A DNA stretch of 15,644 nucleotides from an uncultured Clostridia bacterium (GCA_945949385.1 CAMFEL010000032.1:1-15644), one strand, 5' to 3'; numbered from the stretch's first letter, positions 6,620 to 13,996 are shown. Made by a program: numbers and translations. The notes: generated by a model not told the origin, from the sequence alone.

Positions 6620-7308
6620 AACCGGGAGAACTGTTTTTGAATACATACAGAGACCTGGAGGAATTTCTGTGCGCCAAATACGGAATGCGCAGCGGCGCGG
6701 TGCAGGAATTTGCCGCAAGAGAGGGCAAAAAATACAGCGAGGATCTGAACTTGTGCCGCGACATACGAAACCTTTTGTCCCATCACGCCGAGGTGGACGG
6801 CAGTGACGCGGTCATTCCCTCAGACGCGGTACAGCGCCGTCTTGAAGAAATACTTGCCTTCGCCAAAGACCCGCCCCGGGCGCTCAGCGTGTCTACCCGA
6901 CTTGAAAACCTGTTCTGTGCCGAGCCGGACGATAAGGTGTCGAGCCTTACTGATATAATGGAGCGCCGCGGATATTCCCATGTTCCCGTGCTGGGACAGG
7001 GTAAGCGGCTTGCAGGCGTTTTCAGCGTCAGCACCCTGTTTTCCTACGCCAAACGCCATCCGGACTTTTCTTTCAAGGAGCTGACGGTAGGGGATATGGC
7101 TGATTGTCTGCCGCCGGAAAACCATATAACAGAGCAATTCGGTTTTGTGGACAGAGATGCTGGAATCGGCGAAATCCGGGACGGCTTCAGAAGCAACGGC
7201 CCCGCTTCCCGCCGTGTGGCGGCGGTTTTCGTCACAACCGACGGAACTGCGCGAGGCGCCCTTCTTGGCATGATCACCCCTTGGGATATAATTAAAAAAG
7301 ACAGATGA
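6616..7308 (+). CDS. HEPN-like domain fused to a CBS domain pair
   Basis: This 230-residue cytoplasmic protein has a helical N-terminal part of about 85 residues, then two CBS domains at about 88-146 and 157-227. The CBS pair is shown by YSHVPVLGQGKRLAGVFSVS (120-139) and AAVFVTTDGTARGALLGMIT (202-221). CBS pairs usually bind adenine nucleotides and regulate a partner domain. The N-terminal part ends in RDIRNLLSHHAEV, where R51-N52...H56/H57 matches the RNxxxH signature of HEPN-type helical domains, often RNases or RNA-binding proteins. The domain is shorter than most HEPN domains, so activity is uncertain. ATG 6616 follows AAAGGAG at 6602-6608. It stands alone and diverges from the DUF6514-like gene. 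No good terminator follows directly; a long hairpin lies at 7472-7513. Confidence 0.8.
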   Translation: MKPGELFLNTYRDLEEFLCAKYGMRSGAVQEFAAREGKKYSEDLNLCRDIRNLLSHHAEVDGSDAVIPSDAVQRRLEEILAFAKDPPRALSVSTRLENLFCAEPDDKVSSLTDIMERRGYSHVPVLGQGKRLAGVFSVSTLFSYAKRHPDFSFKELTVGDMADCLPPENHITEQFGFVDRDAGIGEIRDGFRSNGPASRRVAAVFVTTDGTARGALLGMITPWDIIKKDR

Positions 7309-7430
7309 TTTCAACACATCGCAGAAAGTATCGACTTGCAGAAGGCAAATTTTAATAAATTGATAGTGTTTTTGGGAGTTCAAACTCGATTATTAGCTTA
7401 CAGAAATGAAGTCAGAAGATTTCGAAGGGA

Positions 7431-7513
7431 CTGCTGTCCCGTCAGCAGCCCCTCCGAGCCTCCCCGACCGGCTAAAGAGAGGGGAGACGATGTATCTTCT
7501 CCCCTCTCTTTAG
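7431..7513. repeat. Two inverted repeats downstream of the CBS gene
   Basis: CTGCTG (7431-7436) pairs with CAGCAG (7443-7448). A perfect 16-base-pair stem, CTAAAGAGAGGGGAGA (7472-7487) with TCTCCCCTCTCTTTAG (7498-7513), has a 10-base loop. There is no T-tract after it, so it is not a textbook terminator. It could stall polymerase or be an RNA processing or repeat end. The stretch 7309-7430 holds no gene that I can support. Confidence 0.6.
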
Positions 7514-7615
7514 AATCTCACCCCACTTCTCGACACTGAAGAACATCAAATCGTTGCGTTGCAAGAACACAACACATTCGACTAAATGAAAAGAAGCCTG
7601 CTCCCTTAGCATAAA

Positions 7616-7676
7616 CTTCAAGTCTCGCGGCGGAAATAAAGCAACGCTAATGAGCGTGTCGATAGCAGATTTGAAG
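7616..7676. repeat. Nested hairpin in the gene-free middle region
   Basis: CTTCAAGTCT (7616-7625) pairs with AGATTTGAAG (7667-7676), nine Watson-Crick pairs and one G-T. Inside it ACGCT (7644-7648) pairs with AGCGT (7653-7657) around a four-base loop. No flanking gene signal was seen. It may be a small RNA or a remnant of an element. Confidence 0.3.
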
Positions 7677-7686
7677 CTACCCGCAA

Positions 7687-7714
7687 AAAGAAAGAAAGAA
7701 AGAAAGAAAGAAAG
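7687..7714. repeat. (AAAG)7 microsatellite
   Basis: Seven perfect AAAG units are followed by AAAAAC. The tract lies 22 bases before the large hairpin repeat, between a plus-strand and a minus-strand gene that both end towards it. It is not inside a coding frame or between promoter boxes. Confidence 0.9.
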
Positions 7715-7736
7715 AAAAACAAATTGAGCAATACAC

Positions 7737-8110
7737 CGCAGGGGCGGACGGTGAAGCCGTCCGTAAAGCGATGAAGAAACGCAGGAGAAAGCAAGCTTTC
7801 TCCTGCGTTTCTTCAGATGCCTGCCGCTTATGCGGCACCCTGCGGGAACTTTTCTATATTTCCATACCCTTATTAAAAGTTTTTTGGAGTCCTTAGAACC
7901 TTTTTCTCAAAAAAGGTTCTAAGCGGAGCGCGAGGCAGCGCCTCGCATATGCTTAAGCGGGGTACGGGGCAGCGCCCCGCTTGTGGTCGAAGCGCGAGGC
8001 AGAGCCTCGCATATACCCACCGGGGCACGGGGCGGAGCCCCGTATGCGGTCGGGGTGCGGGGCGGAGCCCCGTATATACCCATCTGGGTGTGGGCGGAGC
8101 CCCATATTCA
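7737..8110 (+). repeat. Dispersed hairpin repeat, copy 3 (long form, left arm of inverted pair)
   Basis: In order, this copy holds a CGGACGG/CCGTCCG hairpin (7745-7763), a 21-base-pair palindrome with two-base loop (7772-7815), and TGCCGC/GCGGCA (about 7821-7836). The TTAAAAGTTTTTTGGAG core and a CTTAGAACCTTTTT hairpin follow (about 7872-7922). A tail of about six GC-rich mini-hairpins spaced roughly 30-33 bases, such as CGAGGC-AGC-GCCTCG and CGGGGC-GGA-GCCCCG, runs to about 8110. About 245 bases (7737-7980) match the reverse complement of 15401-15644 with roughly 15-20 differences counted by eye. Roughly 100 bases (about 7839-7938) are identical. Frames through the tail, for example 7949-8131, are not genes. 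Confidence 0.88.
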
Positions 8111-8122
8111 TTCCCGAATCAC

Positions 8123-8170
8123 AGCAAATAAAATCGCGGCACGGAGCAACGCCCCGTACCGCGATTTTGC
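8123..8170 (-). terminator. Terminator of the SGNH/dockerin gene, built on a repeat unit
   Basis: AAAATCGCGGCACGG (8130-8144) pairs with CCGTACCGCGATTTT (8154-8168) with one mismatch. CAGCA and TGCTG at the outer edges could extend the stem. On the minus strand a TTTTATTTG tract follows, which suits termination of the gene ending at 8178. The loop side is a degenerate copy of the CGGGGC...GCCCCG units just to its left. Confidence 0.65.
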
Positions 8171-8177
8171 TGTTTCG

Positions 8178-10163
8178 TCAGATAAGGTTTGCGGCACCGA
8201 CTCTTACGGTTTCCGCATTTCTCGCCGCAGTTATTGTGGGAGAAAGGACGAAAGAATCAAAGTATACCGTTGAGCCTGCGGGCACATCAAACTTAAAGGT
8301 AACAGAAGTAAGCTTTCCGCCAAGGCTTGTAAATCTCGCCGTATCTGCGTAGAACTGACCGCCGGAGGAGATAGTAAGCGTATCCGTAACACTTCCGTCC
8401 TCCGAAGTAAGGGTAACGGTCACAGCAACGGCGCTACCGTCGCCGGTCTTTGCGCAAAGGCTTACATACTTAAAGTCGTCTGCGCTTATATTCTGAGCGC
8501 TCAGGTCATAGTTTACAGCGGCACCGTCCCTCTCGGTAACAATTTCGGCCGCCTGCATTTTATCGCTGAAGCTTACGGTGGCAAAAGTAATATCCCTGCT
8601 GTCTTCACCGATAACGCCTGCAAGGGTCTTTCTCAGAAGCAGGCAGTCTGCGGGAGTTATCTCTCCGTCGTTGTCCATATCCGCAGCGTCCGTGTTCAGA
8701 GGTTTTGCAACGCTCATACCGACAAGGGTACGCCGTACAAGCAGAATATCCTTTGCGTTAAGCGCTCCGTTTGCGTCGGCGTCACCCAGGAGAACGGTGC
8801 CGTTACCGGGTACCGTTAAGAGCGCCGCATCGTCGCTGTCGGCGATAAGCGCGGTCGCTACAGAATCGGAATACTTGTTGGCAATTCTTGCGCGCTCAAC
8901 GGCGGTGTCCAGCGCCTCCGTCTCATCGGCGCACAGCACCACGGAGCTTATATACATCACATCGTCGTTGCTGGGGGAAGCAAAGGGCGTTATCTTCAGG
9001 GAGGTTATCTGTCCCGACCATCCGCTCTTGTCCGTAAGATCGATTATATACGAACGGTATTCATCACTCTGCACGATGGGTGCTGCTTCGGCGGCAGTTT
9101 CCTTGCCGTTAATTCCGAAAGCAAGCTTCACATCGGTGCTGCCGGTTTTGTTTGAGGTAGGGTGCTTCAGAGTAATAACGGCGTAGCCGTAATCCTCGGC
9201 ATTGACAGTTCCGTCGCCCTTGGTGTAGTCAAGAAGCACATAGGGCGTTCTTCTGCCGGTCAGGGTAGTGACAAGCGCCGGCTCACTGCCGTCATACTTA
9301 ACATTAAGGCTGAGAGTGCCGCTTACCAGATCAAGCAGCTTGGACATATTGAACACCAGCTTCGAGCAGTCCACCGCCGTCGCCTCAATAATATCGGCAA
9401 TGCTCTGCACACCGCCAAGCCGGGCAATATTGCTTATATAAGCACTCCTTGCAGAAGCCGCGTCTGTGCATGCCGCAATTTCCGCCTCTCCCTCCGCAGC
9501 AAGAGCCGTAAGCTCCTGCCACTGGGTCTCGTAATACTCGTTTTCATACCTGTACTTCAGAATTCTCTGTGACAAACCGCTTATGTACGCTGCCTCGCTG
9601 CCTCTTTCAAGAGTGCGGAGCAGGGTCTGCACTACAACTCTGCTGCCGAAATCGCTGGGATGGCACAAAAAGTCTCCGCTCATATCAATATAGCGCTTAT
9701 GGGTAAGCATATACTGATAAATACTTGTGCCGTCGGCTATGGCAACACCGTTGCGCTCCAGTGAATAGAGCGAGTCGGCATAGTCATAGAACCAATAAGA
9801 GGGGAAGAAAATCGGGTTGGTGATAAGGGGAGCCACAAGCACGATGTCGCATTCGGGAAGCGCCTCATTTACTGCGGCGATTGCCTGAGTCAGCGTATCA
9901 ACATAACCGCCGGAGGCAACCGGGTCATCGCCCTGCATACATTCATTGGTACCGAACTCAATAAAGAGCAGATCGGGCGCGTATGCCAGAATTTCGCTCA
10001 TTTTTGTAATGCACAGGGACGCATCCGCACCGCCCTGCGCTATGGTATTGCTTTCTATCGTCACATCGGGATAGCGCATTCTGAGAGCGCTGGCAGAATG
10101 AGCACCATACCTCGGCATAAGGCTTTGCTCCCAGATCCGCGGAGGCGTTTGCACCGCCCGCAA
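8178..10163 (-). CDS. 3' half of the SGNH/dockerin gene (catalytic Asp/His, CBM-like modules, dockerin)
   Basis: The frame is open from 10163 but becomes homologous only from about 10103 downward. It carries the rest of the SGNH domain: NTIAQGG (block II), EFGTNEC (block III, about 9951) and GDFLCHPSDFG, holding the catalytic Asp/His region. A helical stretch follows, then a jelly-roll-like module (about 9311-8930). A type I dockerin lies at about 8612-8786, with two 12-residue calcium loops: DADANGALNAKD and DMDNDGEITPAD, each followed by a LLVRRTLVG/LLLRKTLAG helix. A second jelly-roll-like module (about 8594-8181) ends the protein. An internal dockerin flanked by modules is uncommon; most are terminal. 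A dockerin implies docking to a cohesin scaffold elsewhere in the genome. Stop TGA at 8178 and a hairpin terminator close behind it. Confidence 0.72.
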   Translation of the reverse strand: MRAVQTPPRIWEQSLMPRYGAHSASALRMRYPDVTIESNTIAQGGADASLCITKMSEILAYAPDLLFIEFGTNECMQGDDPVASGGYVDTLTQAIAAVNEALPECDIVLVAPLITNPIFFPSYWFYDYADSLYSLERNGVAIADGTSIYQYMLTHKRYIDMSGDFLCHPSDFGSRVVVQTLLRTLERGSEAAYISGLSQRILKYRYENEYYETQWQELTALAAEGEAEIAACTDAASARSAYISNIARLGGVQSIADIIEATAVDCSKLVFNMSKLLDLVSGTLSLNVKYDGSEPALVTTLTGRRTPYVLLDYTKGDGTVNAEDYGYAVITLKHPTSNKTGSTDVKLAFGINGKETAAEAAPIVQSDEYRSYIIDLTDKSGWSGQITSLKITPFASPSNDDVMYISSVVLCADETEALDTAVERARIANKYSDSVATALIADSDDAALLTVPGNGTVLLGDADANGALNAKDILLVRRTLVGMSVAKPLNTDAADMDNDGEITPADCLLLRKTLAGVIGEDSRDITFATVSFSDKMQAAEIVTERDGAAVNYDLSAQNISADDFKYVSLCAKTGDGSAVAVTVTLTSEDGSVTDTLTISSGGQFYADTARFTSLGGKLTSVTFKFDVPAGSTVYFDSFVLSPTITAARNAETVRVGAANLI

Positions 10164-11148
10164 GAGAGTCGCCTATGCTGAGAAGCTTTACGGTGCCGCT
10201 GCCGCTTTCAAGCTTTGTAAGGACATTGTCCAGAAGGAAGCCCTTCTGCTCGGGAACAGCTCCCTCCCATGTGTCCTTGGTAGTGTAGGTAATGTTGCAG
10301 TAGCCGAAGAAATACATAGGCTGCTGACCGCAGAAGGCATAGTTGCCGTCAAGAGTCTGACGCCAGGAAGCGTCTTTCTTGCTGTCGCTGTAGACGGAGT
10401 CGTACTTGTATATCTTCATACTGCCGCCCGGAAGCAAAATCAGCTTGCCGTTCTCCACAGTGTAGTCCACACCGTAGATGTATTCTTTGTCAAGATAGGA
10501 GTTTTTAACGGATACCACGCGGTCAATGCCGTAGTTCAGCTCAATGGGAGCCACGGTGCCGTCTTTTTCCTCAACGGGGAAGAAGGATTCGTTAAAAATC
10601 AGGTCGCCCTCCCAGAAATACTCCGTATATCTGTCCACATCGTAAGTATCCAGGTTGAGATAATCCTCACCGTACTTGTTAAGGCTGCCGTTTGCCGCTT
10701 CAAGCATTTCACCTGTGCGCGCATCGGAGCAGGTGCCGTATATATAAATGCTTATATCAGCGTCGCAGACAAAGCCTACGGTCGCGTCATCGGTGCAGCC
10801 GAGAGAAATTGCCGCAAATTTGTGCCCTGCGTCAAGGACTGCAGCGGAGCCGCCGTTTACGGTGATTTCAAGGGAGGAAACACCGTAGGAGGCGGGGAGC
10901 ATTGCCACAAGATATGTGCCGCCCTCTCCTGCGCCGGGCACCGTAAAGGAAACGGCAGTTCCCGCCGCGTCGGGCGTGATCTTTACGGCTCCCATATAGG
11001 AATCAGCCTCTCCGGTCGCACCCGTAAGATCGGCGGGAGCGGAGACTATGGGATTGTAGTCCGACAAAAGCGCAGAGCCGGGCACTGCAACAATTACGGA
11101 TGCCGCCAGCATTACCGCGCAAAGCAAAATCGACAAAACTTTTTTCAT
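9958..11148 (-). CDS. 5' half of the SGNH/dockerin gene (signal peptide, CE2-like N-domain, GDS block)
   Basis: Start ATG 11148 is chosen because MKKVLSILLCAVMLAASV is a clear signal peptide and AAAGGA lies at 11157-11162. A frame extended to 11214 would run through the promoter. Residues about 30-140 and 170-300 look like beta-sandwich material, including the segment NYGIDRVVSVKNSYLDKEY. Block I of the SGNH hydrolase fold, KLLSIGDSLAGGANAS, is at 321-336 with S328 as the predicted nucleophile. The arrangement of a beta domain before GDS recalls CE2-type acetylxylan esterases, which deacetylate plant polysaccharides, though I assign this only tentatively. From about residue 349 (below 10104) the frame encodes unrelated sequence up to a stop at 9958, caused by the frameshift. 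Confidence 0.7.
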   Translation of the reverse strand: MKKVLSILLCAVMLAASVIVAVPGSALLSDYNPIVSAPADLTGATGEADSYMGAVKITPDAAGTAVSFTVPGAGEGGTYLVAMLPASYGVSSLEITVNGGSAAVLDAGHKFAAISLGCTDDATVGFVCDADISIYIYGTCSDARTGEMLEAANGSLNKYGEDYLNLDTYDVDRYTEYFWEGDLIFNESFFPVEEKDGTVAPIELNYGIDRVVSVKNSYLDKEYIYGVDYTVENGKLILLPGGSMKIYKYDSVYSDSKKDASWRQTLDGNYAFCGQQPMYFFGYCNITYTTKDTWEGAVPEQKGFLLDNVLTKLESGSGTVKLLSIGDSLAGGANASADLGAKPYAEVWCSFCQRSQNALSRCDDRKQYHSAGRCGCVPVHYKNERNSGIRARSALY

Positions 11149-11184
11149 GGTGATTGTCCTTTCAAAAGTATATATACTTAATTT

Positions 11185-11214
11185 ATTGTAGCATACAAAC
11201 ATTGCCGCCGTCAA
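11185..11214 (-). promoter_or_regulatory. Promoter of the SGNH/dockerin gene
   Basis: On the minus strand TTGACG (11214-11209), an 18-base spacer and TACAAT (11190-11185) lie about 37 bases upstream of ATG 11148. The boxes match the consensus well. Confidence 0.65.
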
Positions 11215-11261
11215 TAATGACGATAAAATATCTGCAAATTATCCTGCTTTTTAAGTACTTT

Positions 11262-11277
11262 TTTACATCAATGTAAA
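11262..11277. promoter_or_regulatory. Dyad operator candidate between divergent promoters
   Basis: TTTACATCAATGTAAA is a perfect seven-base inverted repeat around two bases. It sits between the minus-strand promoter and the plus-strand -35 box, 16 bases from the latter. Adjacent AAGTACTT (11253-11260) is also palindromic. A shared regulator of the divergent esterase and surface-protein genes could bind here; I cannot name it. Confidence 0.45.
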
Positions 11278-11293
11278 TTAAACGCCGCGGTAA

Positions 11294-11322
11294 TTGACAG
11301 GAAAGCTTCCTGCGGTTATAAT
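11294..11322 (+). promoter_or_regulatory. Consensus sigma-A promoter with dyad operator in the spacer
   Basis: TTGACA (11294-11299), a 17-base spacer and TATAAT (11317-11322) form a perfect consensus promoter 52 bases upstream of the surface-protein start. The spacer region contains CAGGAA-AGC-TTCCTG (11298-11312), a perfect six-base dyad. A repressor bound there would block polymerase. Confidence 0.8.
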
Positions 11323-11374
11323 ATATATATCCGGCTGAAAAAATCAAGTATTCGGGCGAAAGTGAAAAATTGCG

Positions 11375-13996
11375 ATGAAATTAAGAAAATTTACCATATA
11401 TTTTACGGCAATTCTGTTATGCCTGTCCCTTGCCGCGCCCCTTGTATGCTCGGCGGCGGATGTGCATACAAAAAACGATTTTGTAGCCTCTGCGTCATAT
11501 GTCATAGGCTGGGACGGCACGGCAGTCACGGTCAACAATGACGCAAGCTTTTCCGATGCTGACGGCATAAGGGTATATTTCGGCATTTTGCCCGGAGTTG
11601 CAGAAAAAGCGAAGGACGCTTCCGAGTATCCCGTTTACACATACATAAGCGAGACCCCCGAGGGGCTTGAATGTACCCTTACGCAGTTTGCGGATACTGT
11701 AAACGAGGACTCCGACGCCGTTGCCGTTTACACCCGCTTTGAAGTGAAAAACAGCGGAGATGCGGAACTGCCTTTTCCCGCAGTAAAGGGTGCGGTAAAG
11801 CTTACTGATGTACCCGAAACGGTAAAAGCGGAAGAGCGCTTTGTGTGCGATTTTGCCACTCTTGTGTCCTTTAGCGGGGAACGCCCCTCGGACGAGGAAC
11901 TGACGGAAGTCACCTTCGACGGGCATATGAAGCATATGAAGGCTCATTGGGACGCTGTTTTTGAGGAAAACAGCCTGTTTTCCGCCCTCCCCGACGCCGC
12001 AAAGAGCTTTATTGAGGATTATACCAATCAGATTGTTTACGACGAAATCGGAAAATCCGGCGGTAAGGTCAGCGAGAGCGATATGACCACCTACCGGCTT
12101 TGCCTTCTGGTTAATGAGCGGGTAAATGACACGGAGCACGAATACGATTACAGCAGTATTCACGACCTGCTTGTGACAAGGCTTCAGGTTATTGCGGACA
12201 ATGTCAGACGGTGCCCCGGCGGCGAGTATCTTTATTCCGAATACAGTGATCCCGACTACTACTCCTTTGACGAAAACATACAGGCGCTGGGCACTCTCAG
12301 CGCGGGCACCCGCGCCCTTACCCTGATCGCACGGGCAGAAAACAGGCTGGGCAGCGGTATAGGCAACGGGGACGAGTACACCGATATAAGGGTTTCTCTT
12401 GAAAAGCTTTCCGCAGGAGTAAGCTCCGTTACGGAGCGCACCGTGGCGGCGCTGTCCTGCCAATGGACGGCTGCGGACACGGTTTCCATGCGGGAAAGAG
12501 GCTTTGAATATTACAGGGCTCTGGGCGCGGACGAAGACGAGACTCTCTTTGAACTCAGCGCCGACAGCGCTTCTCTTCTGAATAAATGGTATGTGGAAAG
12601 TCTGTCGCTGGGCTCGGCTCGAGGCGGCATACTGAGCAATCTGGCAAAGGACGCCGTTGATTCTTCCTCTTTCGCAGGCTGGGACGGCAGCACCTTTGCG
12701 GCGGCCGTGGCATACAGGGACTATTCAAATGTGCTGACGGTAGGCGCGGGACTCAGCGCCTCTGTGCTTGCCGGCTCCGACGGGATGACGCTTAAAAATA
12801 TCCCCGGTACAAACGGGGCATCCATTACAGTAACGACAGATGAAAACACCATAGTTTTCAGTCTCACCGATGCGAAGGAGTATCCCGTAAGCATTGAGAT
12901 ACCTATGCTGAGAGGCAATATCAAAAACGCCTCCTGCGATTTTGACTCCGAAAATGGTACTGTCAACGCACCTGCGGGAACCGAGGAGATCACCGTTGAA
13001 ACCTCGGTAAGTCCTGCGTCTTTTGCCGCCGAGCTTGAAGCCGACACAGCTCTTGAGGGCGCTTTGCTTTCCGCCGAACTTCGCACTGCAGAGGGCTGTA
13101 CCTCTATTTCCGCTTCCCGTTTTGCGGCGGCGCTGGAAAGGGCAAGGACGGCAAGGGACGGCTCTGCAAGCGTTGAGGAAAAGCTGGAAGCTGCCGAGGA
13201 ACTCAGCCGTGCGGAATCGCGGCTTTCCAAAACCGTTGCAGGGTACACCGAAAGGCTTACGGACGGAGAACGGCGCGGATATATCAAGAGCAATCGTGTA
13301 TATCAGAAGTTTACCGTTGACAGCACGGGAACTGTTGAAAGTATATATGTAGGCGGCACCGTGCCCGAGGGTACAACCGCTGCCGTATACACATTAAAGG
13401 ACGACGGATACACTCCGGACGAAAAGCTTGCCGAGGTCACCGGAACCGCAGACGGCAGAGGCGTTCTGTTTGAGATAGGTATGGGATCTGAAACAGAGGC
13501 AGGGACGGAATATGTACTTTGTCTGTCCTCCGGCGAGGTTGGAGCGTCGGGCTCCATGAGTCTCAAAGTGCTCAGCGATACGGAAAGCGGTACCCTGTAC
13601 GAGCAAAGCGAGGCTGTTACGGAAACATACCGTCTTTGCGCTCTTGATATGACGGTAAGCGTTTCTCAGGCGGACAGGCACGAGCTTGACTCCCTGTATA
13701 AAAAATGCAGCGATGCAAATGTTACCGGATATACAAAGGAATCGGTAAAGCGGCTTCGCAGTGCAATGAACGACGCGGCGGAGGCTTTGTGCACTCCCGC
13801 CGAGGAGGTGTCTCACTGTGAGGAGATCTATGACAGCCTGCACACCGCTTATGTAGGTCTCAGTACATATGCTTCCGATGAAAAGCCCTCCGATCCCCCC
13901 GCTATGCTGTATGTGCTTCTGGGCGCGTCGGCGGTGCTGCTGTGCGGTGCTCTGCTGATAGCGGCATCCTCCGGCAAAAAGAAGGCAAAAGGTTAA
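11375..13996 (+). CDS. Large secreted, membrane-anchored surface protein with FIVAR-like domains
   Basis: This 873-residue protein has no family that I recognise with certainty. Residues 1-27 are a signal peptide ending CSA-A. Residues 30-200 look beta-rich and about 205-430 look helical, recalling an alpha-toroid, but no catalytic motif was identified. About 430-560 is beta-rich again. Residues about 580-625 and 768-830 are helical; the second, with GYTKESVKRLRSAMNDA, resembles FIVAR repeats found in surface glycan-binding or glycosidase proteins. A beta module lies between them (about 640-730). The tail is one membrane helix (about 843-866), then GKKKAKG, so it would be anchored with the bulk outside. 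There is no LPXTG motif. The ribosome site before ATG 11375 is weak. The protein is divergent from the dockerin esterase, suggesting a shared extracellular glycan role. Confidence 0.8.
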   Translation: MKLRKFTIYFTAILLCLSLAAPLVCSAADVHTKNDFVASASYVIGWDGTAVTVNNDASFSDADGIRVYFGILPGVAEKAKDASEYPVYTYISETPEGLECTLTQFADTVNEDSDAVAVYTRFEVKNSGDAELPFPAVKGAVKLTDVPETVKAEERFVCDFATLVSFSGERPSDEELTEVTFDGHMKHMKAHWDAVFEENSLFSALPDAAKSFIEDYTNQIVYDEIGKSGGKVSESDMTTYRLCLLVNERVNDTEHEYDYSSIHDLLVTRLQVIADNVRRCPGGEYLYSEYSDPDYYSFDENIQALGTLSAGTRALTLIARAENRLGSGIGNGDEYTDIRVSLEKLSAGVSSVTERTVAALSCQWTAADTVSMRERGFEYYRALGADEDETLFELSADSASLLNKWYVESLSLGSARGGILSNLAKDAVDSSSFAGWDGSTFAAAVAYRDYSNVLTVGAGLSASVLAGSDGMTLKNIPGTNGASITVTTDENTIVFSLTDAKEYPVSIEIPMLRGNIKNASCDFDSENGTVNAPAGTEEITVETSVSPASFAAELEADTALEGALLSAELRTAEGCTSISASRFAAALERARTARDGSASVEEKLEAAEELSRAESRLSKTVAGYTERLTDGERRGYIKSNRVYQKFTVDSTGTVESIYVGGTVPEGTTAAVYTLKDDGYTPDEKLAEVTGTADGRGVLFEIGMGSETEAGTEYVLCLSSGEVGASGSMSLKVLSDTESGTLYEQSEAVTETYRLCALDMTVSVSQADRHELDSLYKKCSDANVTGYTKESVKRLRSAMNDAAEALCTPAEEVSHCEEIYDSLHTAYVGLSTYASDEKPSDPPAMLYVLLGASAVLLCGALLIAASSGKKKAKG

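Larger units (their letters stand above)
8178..11148 (-). pseudogene. Secreted SGNH esterase with dockerin, frameshifted
   Basis: Two overlapping minus-strand frames together encode one protein of about 990 residues. Its order is signal peptide, N-terminal beta domain, SGNH hydrolase domain, helical stretch, jelly-roll-like module, type I dockerin, and second jelly-roll-like module. The reading frame breaks inside the SGNH domain near 10095-10107, between the catalytic GDS serine (10165-10167) and the other catalytic motifs. Neither half alone could be an active esterase. One extra base, just after the codons for AKPYAEVW, would explain it. Removing that base gives AKPYAEVW followed by AHSASALRMRYPDV, a natural continuation for the family. 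The remaining sequence has no other stop or decay, so a very recent mutation or a sequencing/assembly error are both possible. Confidence 0.75.

Noticed and set aside
7930..8160. CRISPR-like regular repeats
   Set aside because: Units are imperfect hairpins of changing sequence with no unique spacers of constant length and no cas genes.
7949..8352. Overlapping frames rich in Arg/Gly/Pro repeats
   Set aside because: They translate the tandem GC hairpin array and show no start signal; one runs antisense into the dockerin gene.
10090..10110. Programmed ribosomal frameshift in the esterase
   Set aside because: No slippery heptamer, internal ribosome-like stimulator or pseudoknot is evident, and a +1 shift would be required; mutation or sequence error is simpler.
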